Assembly: GCA_021202495.1 (NCBI GenBank)
Contig: JAJQCX010000038.1
Span: 1 to 5,485, forward strand
Direction: 5' to 3'
From: Clostridia bacterium
GTDB lineage: Bacteria > Bacillota > Clostridia > UMGS1883
DNA length: 5,485 nucleotides
Part shown: positions 1 through 5,485 of the stretch, piece after piece
Layout: the number at the start of each line of letters is the position of its first letter
Numbering within the stretch: the stretch's first letter is position 1
Notes under the pieces: generated by a model
What the model was told of the DNA's origin: nothing
The model's database searches: none
What the model saw: only the letters and a program-made list of their open reading frames with translations
Program-made: the position numbers and the translations under genes

Positions 1-33
1 ACTCTACACTCCGCACTTCAAACTCCTCACTCC
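1..33. repeat. Degenerate 7-bp tandem repeat (partial, cut by window edge)
   Basis: Read on the minus strand from 33 to 1, the sequence divides into heptamers GGAGTGA, GGAGTTT, GAAGTGC, GGAGTGT and a partial AGAGT, i.e. about 4.7 copies of a consensus close to GGAGTGN. It begins just after the stop codon of the DegV gene. The period is visible directly; whether the array continues cannot be seen. Heptameric short tandem repeats in intergenic DNA are known from several bacterial groups. There is no hairpin with a T-run here, so this is not an intrinsic terminator for degV. Confidence 0.55.
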
Positions 34-34
34 C

Positions 35-871
35 TTAAAACCCCACAATCAGCCCGCCCCTCTCCGCGTAATAGCTGCAAGTCCCCCTCATCGGCACAAT
101 TGAAATCCTCGCCTCCTTCCAAATCTCTCTTATCTTTTCCTGCAGCCTCTCCGCAAACGCCGAATTGCAGCATTGACTTATTATCACTCTCCCTCCTTCA
201 AACCCGCGTTCTTTCATATTATTTATCAATAGCGCAGTCGCCCTTGCCGACCCCCGCGCCTTTCCCTTTATTTCTATCGTGCCCTCGTCGCTTCCTATCC
301 CTATTCCCCAAATTCCGAGCCTGTTCGCGAAAAATCCCGCCGTTTTGCTCATGCGCCCACTTTTGACAAGGTTGTTAAACGAGCACAGCGCAAACGCCGC
401 GTGCGTCCCTCGCAAAAATTCCTTCGCCTTAAAAACGACATCCTCAAACTCCTCCCCCTTTTCAATTAAATCGCATATCCTTTCAACGCACAACGCAATT
501 TCCCCTCCCGCCGAAAGTGAATCGATCACCGCAATCTTTTTCTCCGGGCTCTTTTCCAACGCCATGCTTTTCGCGATAACCGCGCTGTTCATGCTCCCCG
601 AAAGCTTTGACGATATTGTCACCGCAACAGCGCAATCCGCCTTTTCAAATTCCCTAAGCCAATCTTCGGGCGCAGGGCACGACGTTCTCCCCGCCTCCCT
701 GCACTTTTCCGTTTCCGAAAGCAATTCCGCGCAGTCAAGCCTTTCATCATCGACAAAATCCCGCCCTCCCACATTTATGACAAACGGCACACTCGAAACC
801 TGCCAATCCCCGTTTTCTGATTTTTTCTCAAATAAATCGCCGCTCGAATCCGTAACTATATTCCACTTCAT
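35..871 (-). CDS. DegV family fatty-acid-binding protein
   Basis: DegV proteins are cytosolic two-domain proteins that bind a single fatty acid; in Firmicutes the FakB members present fatty acids to the kinase FakA for phospholipid synthesis. The 278-residue length is typical. Family landmarks in order are: N-terminal IVTDSSGDL (5-13); the VPFVINVGGRDFVDD strand-loop (28-42); TSCPAPEDW (63-71), matching the usual TSQPSP loop; VTISSKLSGS (84-93), the lipid carboxylate loop; IDSLSAGG (116-123); the FNNLVKSGRMS segment (165-175); and the KARG motif (204-207). The segment LGIWGIGIGSDEGTIEI (185-201) departs from the more common LNIKPIL version, so the ligand or partner may differ from classical FakB. 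The start at 871 is chosen because it begins at the family N terminus and has GGGAGG nine nt upstream; the frame stays open to 982 but that extension crosses a terminator. No fakA is visible, so FakB function is inference; the family call is firm. Confidence 0.9.
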   Translation of the reverse strand: MKWNIVTDSSGDLFEKKSENGDWQVSSVPFVINVGGRDFVDDERLDCAELLSETEKCREAGRTSCPAPEDWLREFEKADCAVAVTISSKLSGSMNSAVIAKSMALEKSPEKKIAVIDSLSAGGEIALCVERICDLIEKGEEFEDVVFKAKEFLRGTHAAFALCSFNNLVKSGRMSKTAGFFANRLGIWGIGIGSDEGTIEIKGKARGSARATALLINNMKERGFEGGRVIISQCCNSAFAERLQEKIREIWKEARISIVPMRGTCSYYAERGGLIVGF

Positions 872-880
872 AATACTTTT

Positions 881-886
881 CCTCCC
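881..886 (-). promoter_or_regulatory. Ribosome binding site of the DegV gene
   Basis: GGGAGG on the minus strand with nine nt to the ATG at 871. It decides the start codon. A second in-frame ATG at 895-893 would add eight residues (MCVGRKSI). It has an AGGA seven nt upstream, but that AGGA lies in the 3' arm of the terminator stem and would be sequestered when the hairpin forms. Confidence 0.8.
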
Positions 887-895
887 GACACACAT

Positions 896-938
896 AAAAA
901 AATCCTCATGAATACTTTTCGCATTCACGAGGATTTTT
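896..938 (-). terminator. Intrinsic terminator (or attenuator) between the acidic membrane protein gene and degV
   Basis: Two 16-nt arms at 938-923 and 913-898 pair across a 9-nt loop. On the minus-strand RNA the only non-Watson-Crick pair is a G·U wobble; on the plus strand the same position is an A/C mismatch, so the minus strand is the better structure. The minus-strand 3' arm runs into seven T residues (902-896). The hairpin starts about 40 nt after the stop of the upstream gene, as expected for its terminator. The T-run ends only nine nt before the DegV ribosome binding site, leaving no room for a promoter between, so degV transcripts must come from readthrough or from a promoter upstream of the hairpin. 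Confidence 0.8.
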
Positions 939-978
939 AAACCTCCGGCAAAAAAACGCCGCTTCAATATTAAAATTA

Positions 979-1488
979 TCACAATCCCGTATCGCTCAGC
1001 CGCTCCGATTCGTCAAGCGTCGGCGTCACAACCGTCGTATTGGGCGGAAGCTCAATCCCCCACTCAACCTCATCCTCCTGCGCCTCGGGCTCTTCCTCAA
1101 CAGCGCTGCTCGCCGCCGTCTGCTCGACAATCGTCGTCTGCGGCGTGCTCTGCACGTTTTCGACCTTGGCGGCTTCTTCCTCGTCGCCGCCGTCTTCATA
1201 ATATGTATCGTCCTCCGCGTAATCTTCGTTATCGCCCACAACGTCGGACGCGCTGCCGTATGTGATTACGGTTTTCGTCTTGTCCAGCGCAGGCGTAATA
1301 ATAGTCAGCTCACTGCTTGCGCCGACGGCAGTATTTCCGTAATTCATGTTAACCGCCGCATCCTCGTCGTCAATGTCCGCCGCAGTCTGCTGCGCCTCCG
1401 GGTACATAAAATACGAAATTATCGCCGACACCGAAAAAATCAATATAAACCCGAAAACTCCCGTGAAAAAAATCAAAACCTTTCTCAT
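979..1488 (-). CDS. Single-pass membrane-anchored acidic protein, function unknown
   Basis: I do not recognise a family. Residues 1-3 (MRK) followed by a hydrophobic stretch at about 4-29 form an N-terminal membrane anchor or uncleaved signal; no lipobox cysteine is present and the whole protein lacks cysteine. The rest, about 140 residues, is predicted outside the membrane, low in complexity and very acidic: 14 of residues 81-110 and 8 of residues 131-142 are Asp or Glu, with Ala, Thr, Val and Pro between. A short motif occurs twice, TIITPALDK at 62-70 and TVVTPTLDE at 152-160, framing the acidic linker. The ATG at 1488 has GGGAG six nt upstream. The gene follows addA on the same strand after 185 nt with its own likely promoter, and ends before a strong terminator. 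A surface or envelope-associated role is inference from topology only. The composition makes a real gene likely: the anchor, ribosome binding site and terminator agree. Confidence 0.75.
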   Translation of the reverse strand: MRKVLIFFTGVFGFILIFSVSAIISYFMYPEAQQTAADIDDEDAAVNMNYGNTAVGASSELTIITPALDKTKTVITYGSASDVVGDNEDYAEDDTYYEDGGDEEEAAKVENVQSTPQTTIVEQTAASSAVEEEPEAQEDEVEWGIELPPNTTVVTPTLDESERLSDTGL

Positions 1489-1673
1489 ACAAGTCTCCCA
1501 TTCTATCCGAATAAAATAGCCGCAGCTTACGCCCGTCTAACGTCCGTGTGTTTACCTCCCCACGTCGACGCGAAGCGTCGTAAGAGGGGATGGGGATCGC
1601 CGCGCACAGCGCGGTGGTGGTGGGGTCTTCTGACAGTTCCCACCGCAGTTCTGTTCAATAACCACTGACCGCT
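1489..1673 (-). promoter_or_regulatory. Structured leader region upstream of the acidic membrane protein gene (candidate)
   Basis: This 185-nt gap has no convincing frame. If transcription starts from the promoter at 1711-1684, nearly all of it is a 5' untranslated leader of about 190 nt. It holds at least three hairpin options: 1619-1624 with 1639-1644 (6 bp, 14-nt loop), 1600-1605 with 1609-1614 (6 bp, 3-nt loop) and 1566-1571 with 1575-1580 (6 bp, 3-nt loop). An alternative pairing of 1611-1617 with 1640-1646 would exclude the second hairpin. No T-run follows any of them, so they are not terminators for addA. I could not match it to a known riboswitch class. It may equally be an inserted repeat element. 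Confidence 0.4.
1558..1614. repeat. GC-rich double-hairpin element (possible dispersed intergenic repeat)
   Basis: Two perfect 6-bp stems with 3-nt loops lie side by side: CGACGC-GAA-GCGTCG at 1566-1580 and CCGCGC-ACA-GCGCGG at 1600-1614. The first is framed by CCCC (1558-1561) and GGGG (1586-1589), which can pair across a small internal loop. The region is C-rich on the minus strand and G-rich on the plus strand and differs in texture from the flanking genes. Paired tiny-loop stems of this kind resemble REP-like or MITE-derived intergenic repeats; this is inference because only one copy lies in the window. Confidence 0.45.
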
Positions 1674-4600
1674 TCACACCTCTATTATATCATTTTTGCG
1701 GAACAAGTAAAGATATTTTTTGTCACATTTTTGCGAATATTTATTGAAAATCGCCGTTTCGTAAAGCTCAAGCTGCTTTTTGTACTTTTCCGCAATCTCC
1801 CGCGGCTCCTCGTAATAGTCCGTTTTGTAGTCAACCAAAACGAACTCTCCGTCTTCTCTTTCAAAAAAGCAGTCTATCGTTCCCTGCACGGTTATCTTCT
1901 CGTCTCCCCCGTTTTCAAAAACGTCCTTCGCGTCTATCATTATCGTAAACGGTGTTTCGCGGTAAACCCTTTTCGCCCGCCTCATTTCCTCCGCAAGTGA
2001 TGAGCACAAAAACGCCTCAATCTTTCCGCAGTCTATGCACTCCGCCTCTTCCTTTTCCAAAAGCCCCGCCGCACGCATTTTTTCTATCGCGCCTTTGACG
2101 TCCGTCTCGTTTAAATCGACGAGCTCCATCACCCTGTGGTACGCCGTGCCGCGCGCCGCGCCGACAAGTTTCTTTTCTTCAAGGAATTTGGGCTTTCGCG
2201 TCTCAATGGGCGGAGCATACATTTCCTCCGCGCCGTCCTCCTCGTAAACCGTCCGCTTTATTTCGCTCACCGTCATTTTCGACGGTATATTCTGCACGTC
2301 CTCAAACGGATAAACGTATTCCAGCTTCCGCCAAATTTCGTCGTCCCGCGCATACGTTTTTTCCTCTGTCTCAATCTCCGGCTCCTCACCCTCGATTTTG
2401 GGAACTTCCGCGTTCACATGAATGTCCCACAAATCGGGGTTTTCCGCCGCGCCGTAAATTACATAATTCATGTAATCGGTCATCGCGCGTATTTCCCGAG
2501 AGCTCAAAGCGCGCTTCCGCCCGCTCGTTTTTTCAACAAACCCCTCCGGATTTCTCACCGTTCCTATCAGCACAAGCTTTTCCTTCGCGCGCGTCATCGC
2601 AACATATAACAGCCTCATCTGCTCTGCGCGCAGCTCACGCTTCGTCACAAGCGCCATCGCCTTCATTTCCGCAGATGTGTAGCTTATCCGCCTTTTCGTG
2701 TCGGTTTCCTTCAGCGCAATGCCCATTTGGTTCATTATCAGTATTCCCTGCGCGTCCCTTTCGTTAAACCGCGCCCCGCACCCAATCACAAACACAACCG
2801 GAAATTCAAGCCCCTTCGATTTATGTATCGTCATCAGCTTCACCGCGTCGCGGTTTTCCTCGCCGCTTGATTCAATCTCGTGCCCTTCCGCAGCCGACTT
2901 TTCCAAAAAGCGCACAAAGCTGTAAAGCCCGCGGCTCCGCCTTGCCTCAAAGCCCGCCGCCATGTTGAGAAGCACGCGCAAATTCTCCTGCCGCGCCGCG
3001 CCGCCCGCGAGCGCCCCCGCAAATGAATAATAGCCGCTGTCGGTTAATAAATAGGAAATAAAGCTTTCCACGTCAACCGTCGCCGCCCTCTCGCGCCACT
3101 CATCGAGCTTTGCCAAAAATGCGGCACACTTTTCACCAAGCGCCCCCTCATTTTCGGCACACAGCTTCACATTGTCAAAAAACCGCCCTTTCCCGCCCGT
3201 GACCTTTATCTCGACAAGCTCATTTTCACCAAATGAAAACATGGGCGAGCGCAGCGTCGCCGCAAGCGGTATGTCATTTAACGGGTTGTCGACCGCTTTC
3301 AGCGCCGCGATAACCGTCTTGACCTCCGCCGCCGAAAAAAAGCTTCGGCTTTCGGAGGACTGCATCGGCACGCCCATTAGGTCAAAAACGTTTAATATCA
3401 TGTCCGTTTTGCCCTTAATGCCCCGCGTCAAGAGCGCAAAATCGCCGTATTTCGCCTTTCTCATGCGCTCCCCGTCCGAGACGAGAAAGCCGCTCTCAAC
3501 CATTTTTTTTATCTTGTCCGCCGCAACAGCCGCCTCGCGCTGGCTGTCGGTCATTTCCTCGTCCTCGTCGCTCTCCGCCGCGCCGCTCTTTCCCAAAATG
3601 TAGAGCTCACTCTTATTTTCGTTGTATTCGGTGTACGCCGCGCCGCACCGCAGACGGTGCTCTTCGTTATAATCAATCGTCGCCGTGTCGGCACGCATTA
3701 TTTTCTCAAAAACCGCGTTCACACTATCCAGAACGTCGCGCCTTGAGCGAAAGTTTTTCGACAAAATGAGCTTTTCCGCCTTTTCGCCCTTCTCCGCCTC
3801 CTCGGCTCTTCCGGCAAAAATGCCGGGGTCGGAATGGCGAAAGCGATATATGCTCTGCTTTATGTCGCCCACGATAAAAAGGTTCGGCTCTCCGCGTCTT
3901 ACGCGCGATACACACGCAAAAAGCGCGTCCTGAAGCGCGTTCGTGTCCTGATATTCGTCTATGTAAATCTCGTCGTATTTGTCGCGCAGCTCGTCTGCCG
4001 CCTCGTCGCTTTCGCGCAAAATTTTCAGCGCCAAATGCTCGCAGTCCGAAAAGTCGAGCTCGCGCCGCGCAAGCTTTTCCTCAAGAAATTTCTCACCGAA
4101 CCGCTTTGTACATCTGCAAAGCGCCTTGACCTTTGCCTCGGACCGGCTTGCCTCCGCATTCGCCAACTCAAACATTTCCCTTGCCTCGGCGTATGTCTTT
4201 TTAAATTCCTCCTGAAACGCCGAAGCATTCTTCTTTCTTATTTCATCCGTTCCCTTGGGCGCTCTCTTCCCTCTGAAATCGCCGCATTGAAAGCTCTTAA
4301 ATCCTTCTTCAATTTCTTCTTCGCTGAAATTTCCGAAGCATTTTTCAAATTCCCGCGCCTCTTTTTCATACACTTCGGCATATGCTTCAATCTCCGCGTC
4401 CCGCGCCGCATCAATTCCGCTTTTAAGCATTTTTCCCGCGTCGCGCAGCGCGTCCTCCGCCTCTTGCCTTAAAACATCTCGCAGCTTCGCGCTTTCCTCA
4501 CTTCCGGGAGTGTAATTTGCCGCCGCCCTGTCAAGCCATTCTTCCGGCTCGTCAAACGCCGACGCAAAGCCATAGAGATTTTTAATCATATCGCGCAGAT

Positions 4601-5099
4601 TGTTGTCGTTTTTTCCGCTGTCAACGCTGTCGCACAAATCGCAGAACGCCGCGTCGTTTTCGGCGTAAAATTCCTCCAATACCTCGTCCAAAACCTCCTG
4701 CGCCAAAATCGCCGTTTCCCCCGCGTCAGCCGGCACAAAATCCGGCGGCACATCGGCTCTGAAAAAGTTTTTTCTCACAACGTCAATGCAAAACGCGTCT
4801 ATCGTGCAAATGTCCGCCGCCGCAACCTTTCCCAATTCCCTTTTTAACCTCGCGCTGTGCGTCGCTTTGTATTCGGCTTCCAAAGCGTCGTATATTCTTT
4901 CCCTCATCTGCGCCGCAGCCGCCCTCGTAAACGTCACGACAAGTAAGCGGTCGATTTCCGTCTCGCCGCCCTTTATCCGCTTCACAATTCTTTCGCTCAA
5001 AACTTTCGTCTTGCCGCTGCCCGCAGCCGCCGAAACGATTATTTCCTCCACAGGAGCGTTCACCGCAGCCTGCTGCTCCTCCGTCAGCCTTACGCCCAT
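1674..5099 (-). CDS. addA: ATP-dependent helicase/nuclease subunit A (AddA)
   Basis: AddA is the UvrD-like helicase plus RecB-type nuclease subunit of AddAB, which unwinds and resects double-strand breaks in the cytoplasm to load RecA. Helicase motifs are all present: Walker A AAAGSGKT (24-31), motif Ia VVTFTRAAA (54-62), Walker B YIDEYQDTN (379-387, D381/E382), motif III FIVGDIKQSIYRFR (408-421), motif IV LSKNFRS (446-452), motif V LMTIHKSKGLEFP (755-767) and motif VI LLYVAMTRAKEKL (830-842). The C-terminal nuclease has H988 in GTAYHRV, D1076 in GTIDCFFE, D1090 and K1092 in LVDYKTD and Q1109 in KKQLELY, so it should be catalytic. At 1141 residues it is slightly shorter than B. subtilis AddA (about 1230). 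The ATG at 5099 has GAAGGG seven nt upstream. It follows the DUF2508 gene by 17 nt, implying one operon; addB, normally directly upstream, is absent from the visible flank. No frameshift or internal stop is seen. Confidence 0.97.
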   Translation of the reverse strand: MGVRLTEEQQAAVNAPVEEIIVSAAAGSGKTKVLSERIVKRIKGGETEIDRLLVVTFTRAAAAQMRERIYDALEAEYKATHSARLKRELGKVAAADICTIDAFCIDVVRKNFFRADVPPDFVPADAGETAILAQEVLDEVLEEFYAENDAAFCDLCDSVDSGKNDNNLRDMIKNLYGFASAFDEPEEWLDRAAANYTPGSEESAKLRDVLRQEAEDALRDAGKMLKSGIDAARDAEIEAYAEVYEKEAREFEKCFGNFSEEEIEEGFKSFQCGDFRGKRAPKGTDEIRKKNASAFQEEFKKTYAEAREMFELANAEASRSEAKVKALCRCTKRFGEKFLEEKLARRELDFSDCEHLALKILRESDEAADELRDKYDEIYIDEYQDTNALQDALFACVSRVRRGEPNLFIVGDIKQSIYRFRHSDPGIFAGRAEEAEKGEKAEKLILSKNFRSRRDVLDSVNAVFEKIMRADTATIDYNEEHRLRCGAAYTEYNENKSELYILGKSGAAESDEDEEMTDSQREAAVAADKIKKMVESGFLVSDGERMRKAKYGDFALLTRGIKGKTDMILNVFDLMGVPMQSSESRSFFSAAEVKTVIAALKAVDNPLNDIPLAATLRSPMFSFGENELVEIKVTGGKGRFFDNVKLCAENEGALGEKCAAFLAKLDEWRERAATVDVESFISYLLTDSGYYSFAGALAGGAARQENLRVLLNMAAGFEARRSRGLYSFVRFLEKSAAEGHEIESSGEENRDAVKLMTIHKSKGLEFPVVFVIGCGARFNERDAQGILIMNQMGIALKETDTKRRISYTSAEMKAMALVTKRELRAEQMRLLYVAMTRAKEKLVLIGTVRNPEGFVEKTSGRKRALSSREIRAMTDYMNYVIYGAAENPDLWDIHVNAEVPKIEGEEPEIETEEKTYARDDEIWRKLEYVYPFEDVQNIPSKMTVSEIKRTVYEEDGAEEMYAPPIETRKPKFLEEKKLVGAARGTAYHRVMELVDLNETDVKGAIEKMRAAGLLEKEEAECIDCGKIEAFLCSSLAEEMRRAKRVYRETPFTIMIDAKDVFENGGDEKITVQGTIDCFFEREDGEFVLVDYKTDYYEEPREIAEKYKKQLELYETAIFNKYSQKCDKKYLYLFRKNDIIEV
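1684..1711 (-). promoter_or_regulatory. Candidate sigma-A promoter inside the 3' end of addA
   Basis: On the minus strand a perfect -10 hexamer TATAAT (1689-1684) is preceded after 16 nt by TTTACT (1711-1706), which matches the -35 consensus at four of six positions. Transcription would start near 1677, at the addA stop codon, and would read the structured gap and then the acidic membrane protein gene. The hexamer overlaps the codons for the last Ile-Ile residues of AddA, so chance A/T-rich coding sequence is the alternative. Confidence 0.5.
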
Positions 5100-5116
5100 C
5101 GCATTACCCTTCTTTT

Positions 5117-5368
5117 TCAGCCCGTTTTCTTCCTTTGTCCGTCCTTTGCCATTTTCAAAAGGTGCTTATACTGCGCCTCCGCCGATTTCAATCGGTAGAG
5201 ATACATGTCAAGCACCATGTCGTCGTTCACATTGTCAATGTCCGCCCTTATCTCGCGGATTTCGTTTTTCGCCCGCTCCAACAAGAGACACACATCGTCT
5301 CTTTCGTCCTTCTCCGTCTTAAAGCCCTCAAACAGGCTTTCAAAAAAGCGCCTCGCATCTCTGTTCAT
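5117..5368 (-). CDS. DUF2508 (YaaL-like) small protein
   Basis: This 83-residue protein is charged, helical and has no membrane segment or signal. The N-terminal half is rich in Lys, Arg, Glu and Asp and predicts as helix. The C-terminal half, DMVLDMYLYRLKSAEAQYKHLLKMAK (50-75), fits the pattern of DUF2508 proteins of Clostridia and Bacillus YaaL, in which an aspartate-led helix with Ala-Glu/Gln-x-x-Tyr is followed by Leu-x-x-Ala-Lys. I assign the family by this pattern only. DUF2508 genes have no established function and usually sit near recR or bofA; here the gene lies 17 nt upstream of addA, so it still neighbours a recombination gene. The ATG at 5368 has AGAGGA nine nt upstream. A role with AddA is inference from operon position. 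Confidence 0.7.
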   Translation of the reverse strand: MNRDARRFFESLFEGFKTEKDERDDVCLLLERAKNEIREIRADIDNVNDDMVLDMYLYRLKSAEAQYKHLLKMAKDGQRKKTG

Positions 5369-5391
5369 AATACCACGTCCTCTTTTAAAAA

Positions 5392-5411
5392 AGTATATGG
5401 TATTATATACT
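5392..5411 (-). promoter_or_regulatory. A/T-rich inverted repeat with U-tract before the DUF2508 gene (operator or weak attenuator)
   Basis: AGTATAT and ATATACT pair perfectly (7 bp) across a 6-nt spacer. On the minus strand the second arm runs straight into further T residues (six T in all at 5392-5387), followed by the AGAGGA ribosome binding site. The stem has only one G-C pair, so as a terminator it is weak; as DNA it has the size and symmetry of a repressor operator. The minus strand also contains a TATAAT within it, without a good -35 partner. Confidence 0.4.
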
Positions 5412-5437
5412 GCGCTTCTTCATTAAATATTCCTCGT

Positions 5438-5465
5438 ATAATAAGATTTACAGATAATTTTTCAA
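5438..5465 (-). promoter_or_regulatory. Candidate sigma-A promoter for the DUF2508-addA operon
   Basis: On the minus strand TTGAAA (5465-5460, five of six to consensus) and TATTAT (5443-5438, five of six) are separated by 16 nt. Transcription would begin near 5431, giving a leader of roughly 60 nt to the ATG at 5368 that includes the inverted repeat at 5411-5392. The region is A/T-rich, so a chance match is possible. Confidence 0.45.
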
Positions 5466-5485
5466 GTGTCTCTGTATAAACACTT
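5464..5485. repeat. Short inverted repeat at the window edge
   Basis: AAGTGT (5464-5469) and ACACTT (5480-5485) are perfect inverted arms around a 10-nt spacer. The second arm ends exactly at the window boundary, so the stem may be longer. The inner arm touches the -35 hexamer of the candidate promoter, which would suit an operator, but the arms are short and the match may be chance. Confidence 0.25.

Noticed and set aside
279..911. Plus-strand frame of 210 codons opposite degV
   Set aside because: It is the antisense shadow of the DegV gene: Ser/Pro/Phe-rich with no domain, and it would begin inside degV. The minus-strand frame carries clear family motifs.
872..982. N-terminal extension of DegV by 37 residues
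   Set aside because: It would require translation through the terminator hairpin and overlaps the upstream gene end. The family N terminus and the GGGAGG site both point to 871.
1026..1241. Minus-strand frame of 71 codons, extremely Arg-rich
   Set aside because: It is the shifted frame of the acidic protein gene: GA-rich Asp/Glu codons become Arg codons. No ribosome binding site or family resemblance; the other frame has an anchor, ribosome binding site and terminator.
1495..1515. TAGAAT as a -10 box for the acidic protein gene
   Set aside because: It would place the transcription start on the ribosome binding site, and no TTGACA-like hexamer lies 16-18 nt upstream; the TATAAT in the addA tail is better.
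1555..1589. GC-rich hairpin as the addA terminator
   Set aside because: No T-run follows on the minus strand, and it lies about 85 nt after the addA stop.
1489..1673. Known riboswitch, T-box or tRNA in the gap
   Set aside because: No cloverleaf, no T-box sequence and no conserved riboswitch core recognised; only simple hairpins are visible.
3834..4472. Plus-strand frame of 212 codons and neighbouring plus-strand frames (e.g. 3172-3603)
   Set aside because: Antisense to addA, whose translated motifs are intact throughout; compositions are typical of antisense frames.
5437..5442. TATAAT on the plus strand near the window end
   Set aside because: No -35 hexamer at suitable spacing, and no plus-strand gene visible downstream.

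Overview
The window reads as chromosomal DNA of a low-to-mid-GC Bacillota, most likely a member of Clostridia. The reasons are a complete AddA-type helicase-nuclease (the Firmicutes counterpart of RecB), a DUF2508/YaaL-like small protein, a DegV-family lipid-binding protein, strong AGGAGG-like ribosome binding sites and A/T-rich sigma-A style promoters. All four supported genes lie on the minus strand, so the transcription order runs from high to low coordinates. I see no rRNA, tRNA, CRISPR array, transposase or phage gene.

Layout in transcription order: (1) 5485-5369, an A/T-rich upstream region with a candidate promoter, two short inverted repeats and a possible six-codon leader frame. (2) 5368-5117, a DUF2508-like 83-residue protein. 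(3) 5099-1674, addA, 1141 residues, starting 17 nt after the DUF2508 stop and almost certainly co-transcribed with it. (4) 1673-1489, a 185-nt gap with several GC-rich hairpins, preceded by a perfect TATAAT hexamer inside the last codons of addA. It looks like the structured 5' leader of the next gene, or an intergenic repeat element inserted there. (5) 1488-979, a 169-residue single-pass membrane protein with a very acidic outer part that I cannot assign to a family. (6) 938-896, a clear intrinsic terminator hairpin lying directly in front of (7) degV at 871-35. (8) 33-1, the start of a degenerate 7-bp tandem repeat cut by the window edge.

Functionally, addA is the recognisable core: the helicase-nuclease subunit that processes double-strand DNA ends for RecA-dependent repair. 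Its usual partner addB is not in the window; the gene directly upstream is the DUF2508 protein. The acidic membrane protein and DegV are probably a separate transcription unit. I find no strong case for a new multi-gene system. The items most worth a second look are the unassigned acidic membrane protein with its long structured leader, the terminator placed immediately before the degV ribosome binding site, and the hairpin-plus-U-tract before the DUF2508 gene.
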